Source: Sapria himalayana (lineage: Eukaryota > Streptophyta > Magnoliopsida > Malpighiales > Rafflesiaceae). From it: a stretch of DNA of 64,000 bases. The notes under the pieces are model-generated. The model searched no databases and was not told the origin of the DNA. It saw only the letters and a program-made list of their open reading frames with translations. This document shows, piece after piece, positions 25,072 through 36,836 of the stretch. Both the position numbers and the translations under genes were made by a program. Numbering within the stretch: position 1 is the stretch's first letter; each line of letters starts with the position of its first letter. The stretch is from NCBI GenBank assembly GCA_029783825.1, contig JAREIK010014542.1, forward strand, positions 1-64,000, given 5' to 3'.

Positions 25072-26177
25072 CTTATTCTAATACAATATTTTAAATGACT
25101 AAAACAAAAAATTAACAAAATTATATTAATCTTATTAATCAATGTATCTACCGACTGTGCATAAACTATCCATGCATTGACGTTGCTTTCTCTCCCTCTG
25201 CTCCTCTGATCACCAACATTCTGCTGTGAAAAAGCTATCGGAGTAACTGTGCTTCATGTTTGTTGAAAAATCCCTTCACTTATACAAGCTTCATATGTGA
25301 AACAATGCGGTACCACATCTGTAAGAAATTTAAACCACTCAATCAAATCAAAATAAATTAAAAACAACTATGTTTTGATAAATATATATTACTGCAATAA
25401 ATATGTACATATATACTAGCATTTCACTCGTACATATATTACTACAGTATATGTACATATAAACTTCAGTATTATGCATACATATATACTAAGTCCATAT
25501 ATACTCAGTATATATGTACATAAATATTGCAGAATTATATGTACGTATATACTGACTATATGCGTACATATATATCACATTTTGCCATTGTGCTACTCTT
25601 GTTGTTGTTGTTGCTCCTACCGCTGCTGCCACTACTGGTGCCACTTCTACCGCTATCGGTGCTGCCGGCGTGCCGCTGCTGCCAATGCTGCCGCTGCCAG
25701 TGCTACTGTGGCCGCCACCACTGACGCCACTACCGTCACTGTCGCCACTGCCGCCACTGCCGCCGCTACCGCCACTGCTACTGGTGTGCCGCTGTTGCAG
25801 GTGCTTGCTGTGCTACCCCGCTGCCAGTGCTAGTGCCACTACCAGTGCTGCTGGTGCTACTGGTGCCACTGTCGGTGCTGCCGCCACTGCCACCGCTGTT
25901 ATCACTGCCATTGCTGCCACTACTACCACTACTGATAATAGGCTTTTACATACCTATAATAGGCTAAAACTCTACCCAAAAAAATCTGGAGACTCACAAA
26001 CATATTCACAGATATATAAAATAGTTATTATTGACATGAACAGACACAAATTAAAGGTGATTGTCATACAGCTTTAACAAAATTAATTAAATAATTTAAT
26101 ATTGTTATATTAAATTTAATAAAAATAGAAACTATAAATGAAAATTTTAAATTAAACAAAAAAAATTCTTTTAATAA
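25072..26177 (+). repeat. CACTA module C2
   Basis: Starts at CTTATTCTAATACAATATTT and carries the same ordered landmarks as C1, with hairpin 2 at 25541-25567 and the edge ACATACCTATAATAGG at 25949. It is shorter than C1 and C3 because its GC-rich tract is only about 360 bp. Confidence 0.85.
25577..25936 (+). repeat. GC-rich three-base-periodic tract (C2)
   Basis: C-rich triplet tract, the shortest of the six. Landmarks on both sides are the same as in the other modules, so size differences among modules come mainly from this tract. Confidence 0.85.
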
Positions 26178-27690
26178 CTTATTCTAATACAATATTTTAA
26201 ATAACTAAAACAAAAAATAATAAATTATATTACATCTTTTAATCAATGTTTCTACTAATTATGCATAAAGTATAATTTTATCCATGCATTGACATTGCTT
26301 TCTCTCCATCTGCTCCTCTGATCACCAACTTTTGCTACGTAAAAGGTGTCCGAGTCACGGTACCTCATATCTGTTGAAAAATCCTTCTCTTATATAAGCT
26401 TCATATGAGAAACAATGCGATACCATATCTGTAAGAAATTTATACCACTCAATCAAATCAAATTTAATAAAAAACTATATTTTGATAAATATATATTATT
26501 GTAGTAAATATGTTCATATATATTAGCATTTCACTCGTACATATATTACTGCAGTATATGTACATATAAACTACAGTATTATGCATACATATATTTGAGT
26601 ATATATAGACATATATATATACATAAAATACATGATATTATATGTACGTATATACTGACTATATACATACGTATATACCACATTTGTTGCCATTACTGTT
26701 GTTCCCACTGTCGTTGCCACACATGTCGCTGATGTCGCTCCCATTGTCGCTACCACTACTATTGCTGCTGGCATTGCTGCTGGTGCCACTGCCACTACTA
26801 CTACCACTAGCTTTGCCGCTACTGCCGCTGGCACTGCCACTGCTATCACTACTGCACTGCTGCTGCCACTAATGCCTTGCTAAGCTACTGCTGCCACTAC
26901 TACCTTGCTACCACTACTGCTCCTACTACTGCCGATGCTGCTACCACTGCTGCTACCGCTGTCGCTGCTGCTACTTTTGTCGCCGCTGCTACTACCGCTG
27001 CCGCTGCTGCTATCACTACTGCTACCGCTGCCGCTGCTGCTACCGCTGCCGCTGCTGCTAACCTACCGCTGTCACTATACTGATCGCTGCCGCTGCTACT
27101 ACTACTACTGCCGTTGTTGCCACTGCTGCCATTACTGCATGTGCTGCCACCTTTGCCAGTGCTGCAGCTTCTGCACCACTACCGATGCTATAGCTGCTAC
27201 CACCTTTTCCGGTGGCTACAGCTACTACCGCCATTGGTGGTGCTGCAGCTGCTGCCACCACTACCATCGTTGCCGGTGCTATAGCTACTCCGCCACTGAC
27301 AGTGCTTCCGCCGCTACTCTGATGCCGCCGCAGCCGCAGCTGCACCACAGCTGCTTATGTCGATGTTGCCACCGATGCAGCCATGACCACTTATGCAATC
27401 ACTACCTCCACTGGTGCCACTGCCCCTGATGCCACTACTGCCTCTGCTACAAGCTGCTGCCACTGCTACCACTGCTACCACTACTACCGCCACTACCACT
27501 ACTGCCGCAACTGCCACTACTGTCGTGCGGCTCCCCATGTTACCCCTATGGCTGCCCTGTTACCGCTGCCTACTATCACAGTCACCGCTGCCATCACCGC
27601 CACCACCACTGCCGCCACCACTGCCACCGCCACTACCGCTGCTTTCGCTGGTGAATATAGCCTTTTACTTACCTATAATAGTCTAAAACT
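26178..27690 (+). repeat. CACTA module C3
   Basis: Third module of element C, starting at CTTATTCTAATACAATATTT. It carries hairpin 2 at 26644-26670 (arms GTACGTATATA and TATATACATAC, one mismatch), the longest GC-rich tract, and the edge ACTTACCTATAATAG at 27667. It then passes into the conserved 3' region and second-gene remnant, as in element B. Confidence 0.85.
26682..27652 (+). repeat. GC-rich three-base-periodic tract (C3), about 970 bp
   Basis: The longest of the six tracts, with local near-exact duplications (for example GCTACCGCTGCCGCTGCTGC repeated at about 27015-27055). Frames on both strands are open in several stretches but show only Ala/Thr/Leu/Cys/Val low complexity. Confidence 0.85.
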
Positions 27691-28213
27691 CTATCCAATA
27701 TTCGGAGACACGCAACATATTCAAGATATATAAAAATATTTATTATAGACATGAATAAATACAAATTAAGTTGATGTCATACCGCTTTAACAAAAAGCCA
27801 AAAGATGTCCAGCAATATGTTTAGAGAGAGAGTGTGTAAAAATAAAATGTTTAAGAATAATAAAGATAAAATAAGCTAGCCCTTTTTTGAAAAACTGAAA
27901 TCGATAAATATGGATCCATGCATTGGAATGATCGTGGCAATGTCTGAATGATCTTAATCAAAATTTTTTGTCCATATAATATGTCCTACAAAAGATCCTA
28001 ATTAAGTTAATTGGAAAAGCAAAGAACTAAACCAAATAAAAAAAAATTGAAACCTTCAAAAAAATATCATAATTATTGCTACAGATAGACAAAAATAAAT
28101 AACAGTTCAGAAATAATTCTATACGAAATCATCCACATAATTTGTAGGGAATTCTAGCCACTCCTGTGAGGTTTCACCTAGATCTCGGAATACTATCTGT
28201 TGCTTCATAGCTG
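27668..28213 (-). other. Conserved 3' region of CACTA element C
   Basis: Non-coding DNA matching 12270-12829 of element B in the same orientation and 8643-9204 of element A inverted. Landmarks are AAAAGATGTCCAGCAAT, TAAGCTAGCCC and TGATCGTGG-type segments. It links the last module to the gene remnant. Confidence 0.8.
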
Positions 28214-28419
28214 CTAACTCTGACTCCAATAGGACATCTGCTATTGGCATTACTTCTTAATTTCTTTCATCTCATCATTAATTTCTTTAATTTCTTGTAT
28301 TTCTTCAATCAAAATTAGTATACTGCTCATCCTTCTCTTCTTTAATTTCTATAGTTCTTCCTTCAAATAAGATATCTGTCATTCTTCTATTCTTTAATTT
28401 CATATAATTATTCCTTCGA
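28214..28419 (-). pseudogene. C-terminal remnant of CACTA second gene (element C)
   Basis: About 200 bp corresponding to the coiled-coil-like C-terminus of the Transposase_24-like gene (compare 8500-8642 plus and 12830-13000 minus). The stop aligns at 28216-28214. Repeated Glu/Ile/Asn codons are recognisable on the minus strand. The rest of the gene and the whole TNPD-like gene are missing, replaced at 28420 by a GA microsatellite. Confidence 0.7.
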
Positions 28420-29055
28420 ATGAGATGGAGGAGAGAGAGAGACAATTGGAGATAGAGAGAGAGAGAGATGGAGAGAGAGAGAGATTGAGACAGAGATTGA
28501 GAGAGTGAGCGAGAATTAGAGAGAGAGAGAGAGATGGAGAGACGAGAGAGGGATGGAGAAGAAAATGTAGAAGAGAGAGAGATGGAGAGAGAAATGGAGA
28601 GAGAGTGGGAGAGAAAGAGATGGACAAGAGAGAGATGAGAGAGAGAGAGAGATGGAGAGAGAGAGAGAGATGGAGAGAGCGAGAGAAGATGGAGAGAAAG
28701 ATGGAGAAAGAAGAGAGAGAGAGAGAGAGAGAGAGCTGGAGAGGGATAGAAAGATGGAGAGGGATAGTAAGATGGAGAGGGATAGAGAGATGGATAGAGA
28801 GATATAGAGAGATGGAGATATAGAGAGAAAGATATAGAGAGAGAGAGAGAGATAGAGAGATGGAGAGAGAGTGGGAGAGAGAGAGAGAGAGAGAGAGAAA
28901 GAGATGGAGAGAGAGAGAAGAGAGATGGAGAGAGAGAGAGAGAGAGAGAGAGAAAAGAGATGGAGAGAGAGATGAGAGAGATGAGAAAGAGAGAGAGAGA
29001 GAGAGAGAGTGAGAGATGGAGATAGAGATATATTGAGAGAGAGTGAGAGAGAGTA
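28420..29055. repeat. GA-rich microsatellite tract (element C)
   Basis: Imperfect (GA)n with regularly spaced ATGGAGAGAG interruptions, so it has a coarse repeat of GATGGAGAGAGA. The minus-strand Ser/Leu-rich frame of 276 codons (28305-29135) spans it only because the tract lacks TA-containing codons; it is not a gene. Confidence 0.9.
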
Positions 29056-30631
29056 ATTGAGTAATGCCTATTTATGAAAGAAATGATGCAACAAACTAAT
29101 GAGTATTTTGTGAAAATTAGTAAGAGATCAAGCAAAACATTTCCTAGTAATGGTTGAATAGCAAAGGACTAAAGAATCTATATAAGAAATTATGATAATG
29201 GATGAACTAAATCTTGAGGGAAAAAAATTAACTGATGCTTAGAAAAATAGTTGAATAATTTATAAGCTATATAGTAATGTTTTACTAATTTCAAGCATCC
29301 CATTGAAGAAAAATAACATGAAAAGTTTTTTTAGATTAACTCAAGCTAGTGTGATTGTTGGTTAATATACTACTAATATTGAGAACTTAGTAAAATTTGT
29401 TTTCTAAATTATGAAAAAATAACAATGAAATTGACCTTTTTAGAAAATGGCTAAGAATTGAATTCAGATGTTGATATTTATGAAGCAATCATATATGAGA
29501 AAATTATTGATATAGCTTTAGAACTAGAGAAAGATAAAGTTTTGTAATTATTTAAGAACAAGGGCTGAGACAATCCAAGAAAGTGAAATATGTAAAGATC
29601 ATGTTAGTGAACTAAAGTGGTTTAGCACCTTGGACTCCAAGGATAGCTTGCAAGGTATGTGAAGGAATGTAATTGTGTGCCAAATTGAATGATTTCTCAA
29701 ACACCCATAATTATATAGTTGTGATGCGAGAATTTATATATTCTAGATTATCATTTTATAGATATTGATTATTTGGATTAATTATCAAAGTTTCTTCATT
29801 ATCTAAGCTTACAATAAGTAGATAGTTTCTAGTGTTTACTCAAGTAAACAATTCAGTGGTTAGCTTACAATAAGTAAACAGTATCAAGTCCATGGGTATA
29901 CAATTTATGACTTAATGGCCATAGAAGTAATAAAATATGTTATATCTACTCATCCATTTAGGTGGAACATCTCAAACCCATCAAAAAATCATTGACATCA
30001 ATTCATGTCGGAAATAATGTATGTCAGATGAGCTGTATATCTTATATATTTAATCCAGTATGAATCATATGATAGTCAATGCTAGGGCATTTATAAGAGA
30101 GCCTATGCGGCATTTAATTAACAAAGTAATGAAAATATAGTCAATATATACATGTATTTAAATGTATTGAAAATTAGTATCTGTATACATAAAGCCCATT
30201 TTAATTTGAACTAATTGAAAAATGGTCAATAAATGTTTACAGATATTAATTTGACATTAATAGATATTAATGTGGCTATACTTTAAATTTATAGATATTA
30301 AATACACTCTTACATTTTGATAAGAGGGTGTGTTTTCCCTAGACATAAAGCCATGTATAAAATATAGTTTACAGATATTAATTTAATTATACTTATTGGG
30401 TATGCACGGACATTATGGAATAATAGATATTTTCATTAATGCAAATTTATTAGACTTGTATTTCATAATGATGACTTACAAATTTCAAATATACATTATT
30501 AAAAATCCTATCATAAAGTCAATATATCTTTATTTGTATAAAATATGTATATAATGTTATATGTATAATACTATTTATATCAGAAATACACGACATGTAA
30601 ATTGAATGTATCATATATAAATAATGTTAGA

Positions 30632-30682
30632 AAGATAGATAGATAGATAGATAGATATAGATATATATATATATATATATTA
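30632..30682. repeat. Short (GATA)n/(TA)n microsatellite inside element C
   Basis: About six GATA units followed by a TA run. It is the only GATA run found outside the satellite blocks and may be an independent microsatellite. Confidence 0.8.
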
Positions 30683-30822
30683 AATATATGTTGTTATATT
30701 TATATATAGTTATGTTTATGTAAACTATTTTTAGAGTTATAGATATAATAAAATATACTTATATATTTATGTGTTATATACACACTACCCAACACAAAAC
30801 ACCCCCATTTTGTGTTATATAC

Positions 30823-30910
30823 AATTAAGTTTATATAAGCAATCCAAGTATAATTAATTAACAGAAAATGTATTTAAAGAAAGTATACTTAAATTAAGTT
30901 TATATAAGCA
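30823..30910. repeat. Local duplication, 19-bp copies 69 bp apart
   Basis: AATTAAGTTTATATAAGCA occurs at 30823-30841 and 30892-30910, and the adjoining CCCAACACAAA and CCCAACCCAACACAAA pieces are also related. It is a small tandem duplication of about 100 bp with divergence. No function is evident. Confidence 0.6.
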
Positions 30911-32454
30911 TGCCTACTGCCCAACCCAACACAAATGCATTAGGTATGTATTACAATAAGTATAATTAAATTAATGTATATGATTAAAGAAGAAGAATTT
31001 TGAAAAAAAAATTAACAGAATCAATACACATTAAGATAATTGACGAAGAATTAGGATAGAAAATACCTCAAATCAATAACAAATTATCGCTTAATTCATA
31101 TATGTTTATGTTGTATCGCTGTCGAGAGAAGGATGAAGGACTATGGAGGAGTTGCATCGCTTATTATTCGAAAAATTTGAGAGAAAGATAGAGGACTTAA
31201 TCTCGATAAAATAAACATTAAATAACAAATTATATATATTTCCAAAATATTTATATTTTTAATTATAAAAACATTAAATAAACAATATATATATATATAA
31301 TACAAAAAACTTATTTATTTTATTTACTATTAAATTTTTTCAATTAAATTAATGTGCGTGTAGCAATGTACAAATTAAAAATAAATACCTTACAATTTTT
31401 TATTATAATATTAATTAAACAATCAATATATAAACAATTTTTAAAAATATATGTTTAAGCCTTATAAAAAAAAATCAAATAGCTACAAAATTAACAAACT
31501 TCATATAATAAGACATACATGAAAAGATGATTTGTCTTCTAGCCACTCTCCTAACAGTTATAAAATACTCTTAATGTTAAAAATTTATAAAAATTTATAT
31601 TTTATGGTTATAAATTTTTAAGAATTCATCATTATTAATTTTTATGAAGATATTATGTAATAATTTTAAAGGCATAAAATTTCATTTATTTGATATCATT
31701 TATAATTTTCAAAAATAAAAAAATTACTTAAAGTGATAAGATAATTAAAAAAAAGTTATTGTAATTATTTTAATAAAGACTGGATGTTAAAAGCTAATAG
31801 AAAAAATATTACTCAATTGTTATTCTTATAAATTTTAGTAGGGGCAAATATCTATGTATTAATTTTTAAATATTAATTAATTTTCTTTTAACTTTAATGA
31901 AAATTTTATATTTTATTATATTTCAAAATTATTAAATTTTTATTAATTATTTTTTTTAAAAGTTTCCTATAATCATTAAATTTTTTTTTATACTAATAAT
32001 CATATTAATATTTACTAGTTTATTCATCAATTCAGATATTGTATCATAAAATGAATTAATTTACATTTATATTAGTAGAATTTTTAATGTAGGTTAATTT
32101 AATTTTTAAAATATTGAAATAAATTAGTATACTTATAGAATTAATTATTTAATGTACTTTAATAGAAATTTTTAAGTTTCTTAATTATTAATTTTACCAA
32201 AATTTTTTGTATAATTTTTTAAAAAATTTATACATCATAAAAATCGATATTATAGCCCTTATTAATATACATTTTTTTTGTATTTTTTATATTTTTTTTA
32301 ATTATTTATTTATAATATTAAATTTTTATGATTTTACGAGGACAATGTAACTTTCAAGGATCGCTCCTCTATAGACCATTAACATACATTTAATAAACAA
32401 AATTAAATAAAATATTAAAACTAATAATATATTAAAAAAAATTAATAATTAAAT

Positions 32455-33481
32455 ATTAGCAAGGGAAATTCCGTCGCTATGTTCAAGATTTAATTAGCTA
32501 TGGAAGTTCAGTCACTAAATCTCTCGATATATTCCAGATTTAATTAGCTAGAGAAGTTTCCTCGCTAAATCTATTGATATATCCCGGATTTTATTAGTTA
32601 GAAAAGTTACGTTACAAAATCCATCACTATATTCAGGAAGTAATTGTCTAGGGAGGTTCCGTCGCTAAAATCCATCACTTATTAAGTATGTAATTAGCAA
32701 TGGAAATTTTGTCCCTAAATGCATGGCTATATTTTCTGGATGTAATTAGCGAGAGAAATTACGTCGCTAAAATCCATCGCTATGTTCAGAATGAAATTAA
32801 CTAAGGAATTCTGTTGCTAAAATCTGTCGCTATGTTACAAATATAATTAACTAGAAAAATTCTGTCACTAAAACCGTTGAGAATTTCAATATTTTATTAG
32901 CTAGAGAAATTCTGTAGCTAAATTCTTCGCTAATTTCTGGATTTTATTAGCTATGAAAATTCAGTCACTAAATCCGTTGCTAATATCTGGATTTAATTAG
33001 CTAGAAAAATTGCATCTCTAAATCCGTCGCTAATTACTGGATTTTTATTAGCTAGAGAACTTCCATCACTAAATCCGTGCTAATTTCTAGTTTTTATTAG
33101 CTAGAGAAATTTTGTCGCTAAATTCTACATTTTATTAGTTAGAGAAATTTCGTCACTAAATTCATCGCTAATTTCCCAGCTTTTCTTGAGCAGAATTTAT
33201 GAAAATTTTCCTGCACTAAATCCCTCGCTAATTTCCCCACTTTTCTTGAATGGATTTTTATGAAAATTTTTCATCGCTAATCCGTTGCTAAATTCTCTAT
33301 TTTTTTTCTGATGTGGAATTTACAAATTATTCTGTCACTAATCCATCGCTTATCCATTGCAAATTTTTATTTTAATGAAAAAACATAAATCCCTTGTTAT
33401 TCCCTACCTAATCCCTCATAATTTAGCTAGGGATTGATCCCTAGCTAAAATTCCCAAGCTAAATCAATATTTCTTGTTGTG
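32455..33481 (+). repeat. Right subterminal repeat array and terminus of element C
   Basis: About fifteen consecutive copies of a roughly 50-bp unit with the core ATTAGCTAGAGAAATTCCGT, then CGCTAAATCC, then CGCTAATTTC. Each unit holds TTAGC and GCTAA in opposite orientation, so the array is rich in short inverted pairs. It ends in TTCTTGTTGTG at 33471-33481, the complement of the left terminus. It is longer and more regular than the left-end repeats (about 370 bp). Confidence 0.87.
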
Positions 33482-36215
33482 GATAGTCAGATAGTTAGAC
33501 AGATATAAAGATATAAAGATATACAAATAGAAAGTCATACAGATAGATAGAAAGGCACATATACAAACATATAGATAGATAGATAGATTGGTTGATTGAT
33601 AGTTAGATAGATTGATTAATAGATAGATAGTTTAAGAGAGAGAGATAGATAGATATATAGACAAATAGATAGCTAGATAGTTAGATATATAGAAAGATAG
33701 ATAGATGGATTGGTAGATAGAGACACAAATAATGTAAAAATAGATAGACAGATAGATAAATATATAGATAGATATATATATATACATAGACAGATTGATA
33801 GAAATATTGATAGATAGATTTATAGACAATTTAATAGATATATTGATAGATATTATTGTTAAATAAATATATAGATAGATTTATATATAGATAGATAGAA
33901 AGATAGATAGATGGATGAATAGACAAATAGATAGTCAAATAGATAGATAGATAAATAGATATATAGACAGACAGATAGACATAAATAAAGATAAATAGAT
34001 AACAGATATATAAATAGATATATAGGCAGTTAGATAGATAGAGAGATAAATCGATTTATAGATAGATAGAAGGATAGACAAAAAGACATATAAATAAATA
34101 GATATTTAGATAAATAATTAGATTGAGAGACAGATTAAATGAAAGATTGATATAAAGATTTATATACATATTAATAGATAGATTGAAACAAAGATAGAAA
34201 GTGAGATAGATAGACATATTAATAGAAATATTAGATAGATAGATAGAAAATTAGATATTTAAAGTTTAATAGATAGATAAAGAGATAAATTCATAGATTA
34301 TTAGGCAGCTAGATAGATAAATAGATAGTTTGATAAATTATTAGATAATTAGATAAATTATAGATAGATAAAAAGATAAATAGACAGATAGATAGATAAA
34401 AAGTTGGATAGATAGATTTAAAGATAAATTGATAGATAATTAGATTGATATATATATATAGACATAAATATAGACAGATAGATAGATTCATTGAAAGATA
34501 GATAGATAGGTAGATAGATAGACAAAATGATAATTTAAAAGATAAACAAATTGATAGATAGAGAGAATATAGATTGATGGACAGAGAAATAGAAATAAAG
34601 ATAAATGAATAGATATACATATAGATAGACATATAGATAGAAATATCGATAGACATGTCGTTAGATAAAAACATATACAGATAGAAATGTAGATAAATAG
34701 ATAGCTAGATAGATAAACAGATAGTTAGACAGACAGACAGATAGATAGATATACTAATAGAAAGATAGATATACTAATATATAGATAGATAGATTAAGAT
34801 AGACAGATAGATAGACAGGAAGATAAACAGAAAGATAGACAAATTGTTAGATTGATTGATAGACATATTGATAAAATGATTGATATACATATGATAGACA
34901 TGTTGAATGATAGGTTGATAGACATATAGATAGACATATAAATAGATAGACAAATAGATAGATAGATAGATAAATAGATAGATTGATAGATAAATTGATA
35001 GACAAATAGATATACATATAGATAGACCGATATATAGACAGATAGATAGATCGATATATAGACAGATAGATAGACAGATATATAGAAAAATATAATATAG
35101 ATAGAGAAAGTGATAGATAGACCAATTAGACATATAGATAGATAGATAGTTAGATTAAAAAATGATATAAATATACAATGCCAGGTTGAAAAATAGATTT
35201 GATAGATAGATTAATAGTTTGATTGATAAATATATTGATAGACATATTGATAGACATATTGATAGACAAAAAGATAGATAGACAGACATAAAGATAGATA
35301 AAAAGATATATATAAAGACAGATACTTAGATAGGTAGGTAGGTAGATAGATAAATAGTTAGAAAGATAGAAAGACATAAAGATATGCAGATAGAAAGATT
35401 GACAAATAATAGGTAGATAGATAGACAAACATATATACAAATAGATATATAGATTAGCGATAGATTGATTGATAGTTAGTTTGATTGATTATTAGATAAA
35501 TAGATAGATATATACATAGATATATATACAGATAGATAGATAGAAAGATAAATAGATAGATAGATATATAGATCGATAGGTAGATCAGTAAATATATACA
35601 CAAATAATATAAAAATAGATAGACAGATAGATAAATAGATCGATAGATACATAGATACATAGACAGATTGATAGAAAGATTGATAGATAGATTTATAGAC
35701 AATTTAATAGATAGATTGATAGTTATATTGTTAGACAAAGAAATAGATAGATTGATATATAGTTAGATAAATTGATAGATAGATAGATGGATAGATAGAC
35801 AATTAGATAGTCAGAGAGATATATAGATAAATATATAGATAGATATATAGACAAATATATAGATAGAAATATAATTTGATAGATTAGATAGATCTATATA
35901 TCTATAGATAGATTAGTAGATATATACACAAATAAGGTAAATAATAGATAGACAAATAGATAAATAGGTGAATAGATACACATGATACATAGGCAGATTG
36001 ATAAAAAGATCGATAGATAGATTTATAGACAATTTAATAAATAGATTGATAAATATATTGTTAGACAAAATTGATAGATTGATATATAGATAAATAGATC
36101 GATAGATAGATAGATATATAGACAATAGATAGTCAGATAGATAGATAGATAGATAAATAGATAGCTAGATAGAGAGATAGACATATAAAAGAGAGGTAGA
36201 GAGAGAGAGAGAGAG

Positions 36216-36255
<40 letters not shown>

Positions 36256-36805
36256 TTAGATAGATAGAGAGATATGTAGATAGATAAACAAATATATAGA
36301 TAGATAGACAGACAGACAAGATAATTATTTAGAAAGATAAATAGATATATAGACAGATAGATTTACAAATAGATAAAAAACTAGATATATAGATAGATAG
36401 ACATATCGATACATGGATAGATAGATAAATTAACAAAAAGATAGATATATCGATATATAGATAGACAGACAAATAGTTAGATATATAGACAGACAGATAG
36501 ATGGATAGATAGATAGATTGATTTATTGATTGATTGATAAGTATATAGAATGTTACAGATATAGACAAATAGATAGACATATAGATAGAAAAATTGATTG
36601 ATTGACAGATTGATCACAGATTGATAAATAGATTAATAGGCAGATTGATTGACATATGATAGATAAGTGATAGATAGATAATTAAAAATACATATAGATA
36701 GATAGATAAATAGATAGATACATAATTTGATAGATAGATAGAAAGATAGATGGAAAGATAGATAGAGATATATATAGAAAAAAAGATAGTTAAATAGACA
36801 GATAG

Positions 36806-36836
<31 letters not shown>

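Larger units (their letters stand above)
29056..32454. other. AT-rich interior of element C, no gene seen
   Basis: About 3.4 kb with no open frame of note and no recognisable domain on either strand. It includes an ordinary-complexity part (29056-30500), a short GATA/AT microsatellite, a local duplication at 30823-30910, and a very AT-rich stretch (31200-32400). By position it corresponds to the gene-5' flank of the CACTA element. Confidence 0.6.
23299..33481 (-). mobile_element. CACTA-like element C, 10.2 kb, both ends present, non-autonomous
   Basis: Begins CACAACAAGAAC and ends GTTCTTGTTGTG-like (TTCTTGTTGTG), an 11-bp perfect terminal inverted repeat, with GATA satellite directly outside both ends. 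The 3-bp flanks are TAT and GAT, so a perfect 3-bp target duplication is not seen. Inside are left subterminal repeats, three modules with GC-rich tracts, a minus-strand remnant of the second CACTA gene (28214-28419), a GA tract, about 3.4 kb of AT-rich DNA without genes, and about 1 kb of right subterminal repeats. The TNPD-like gene is absent, so movement would need transposase in trans. The strand given is that of the residual gene. Confidence 0.85.

Noticed and set aside
28305..29135. A 276-codon Ser/Leu-rich frame over the GA tract
   Set aside because: It is a consequence of a GA/CT microsatellite lacking stop codons.
29056..32454. Possible LTRs or a host gene in the AT-rich interior of element C
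   Set aside because: I found no paired long direct repeats, no primer-binding site or polypurine tract pair, and no coding signal.
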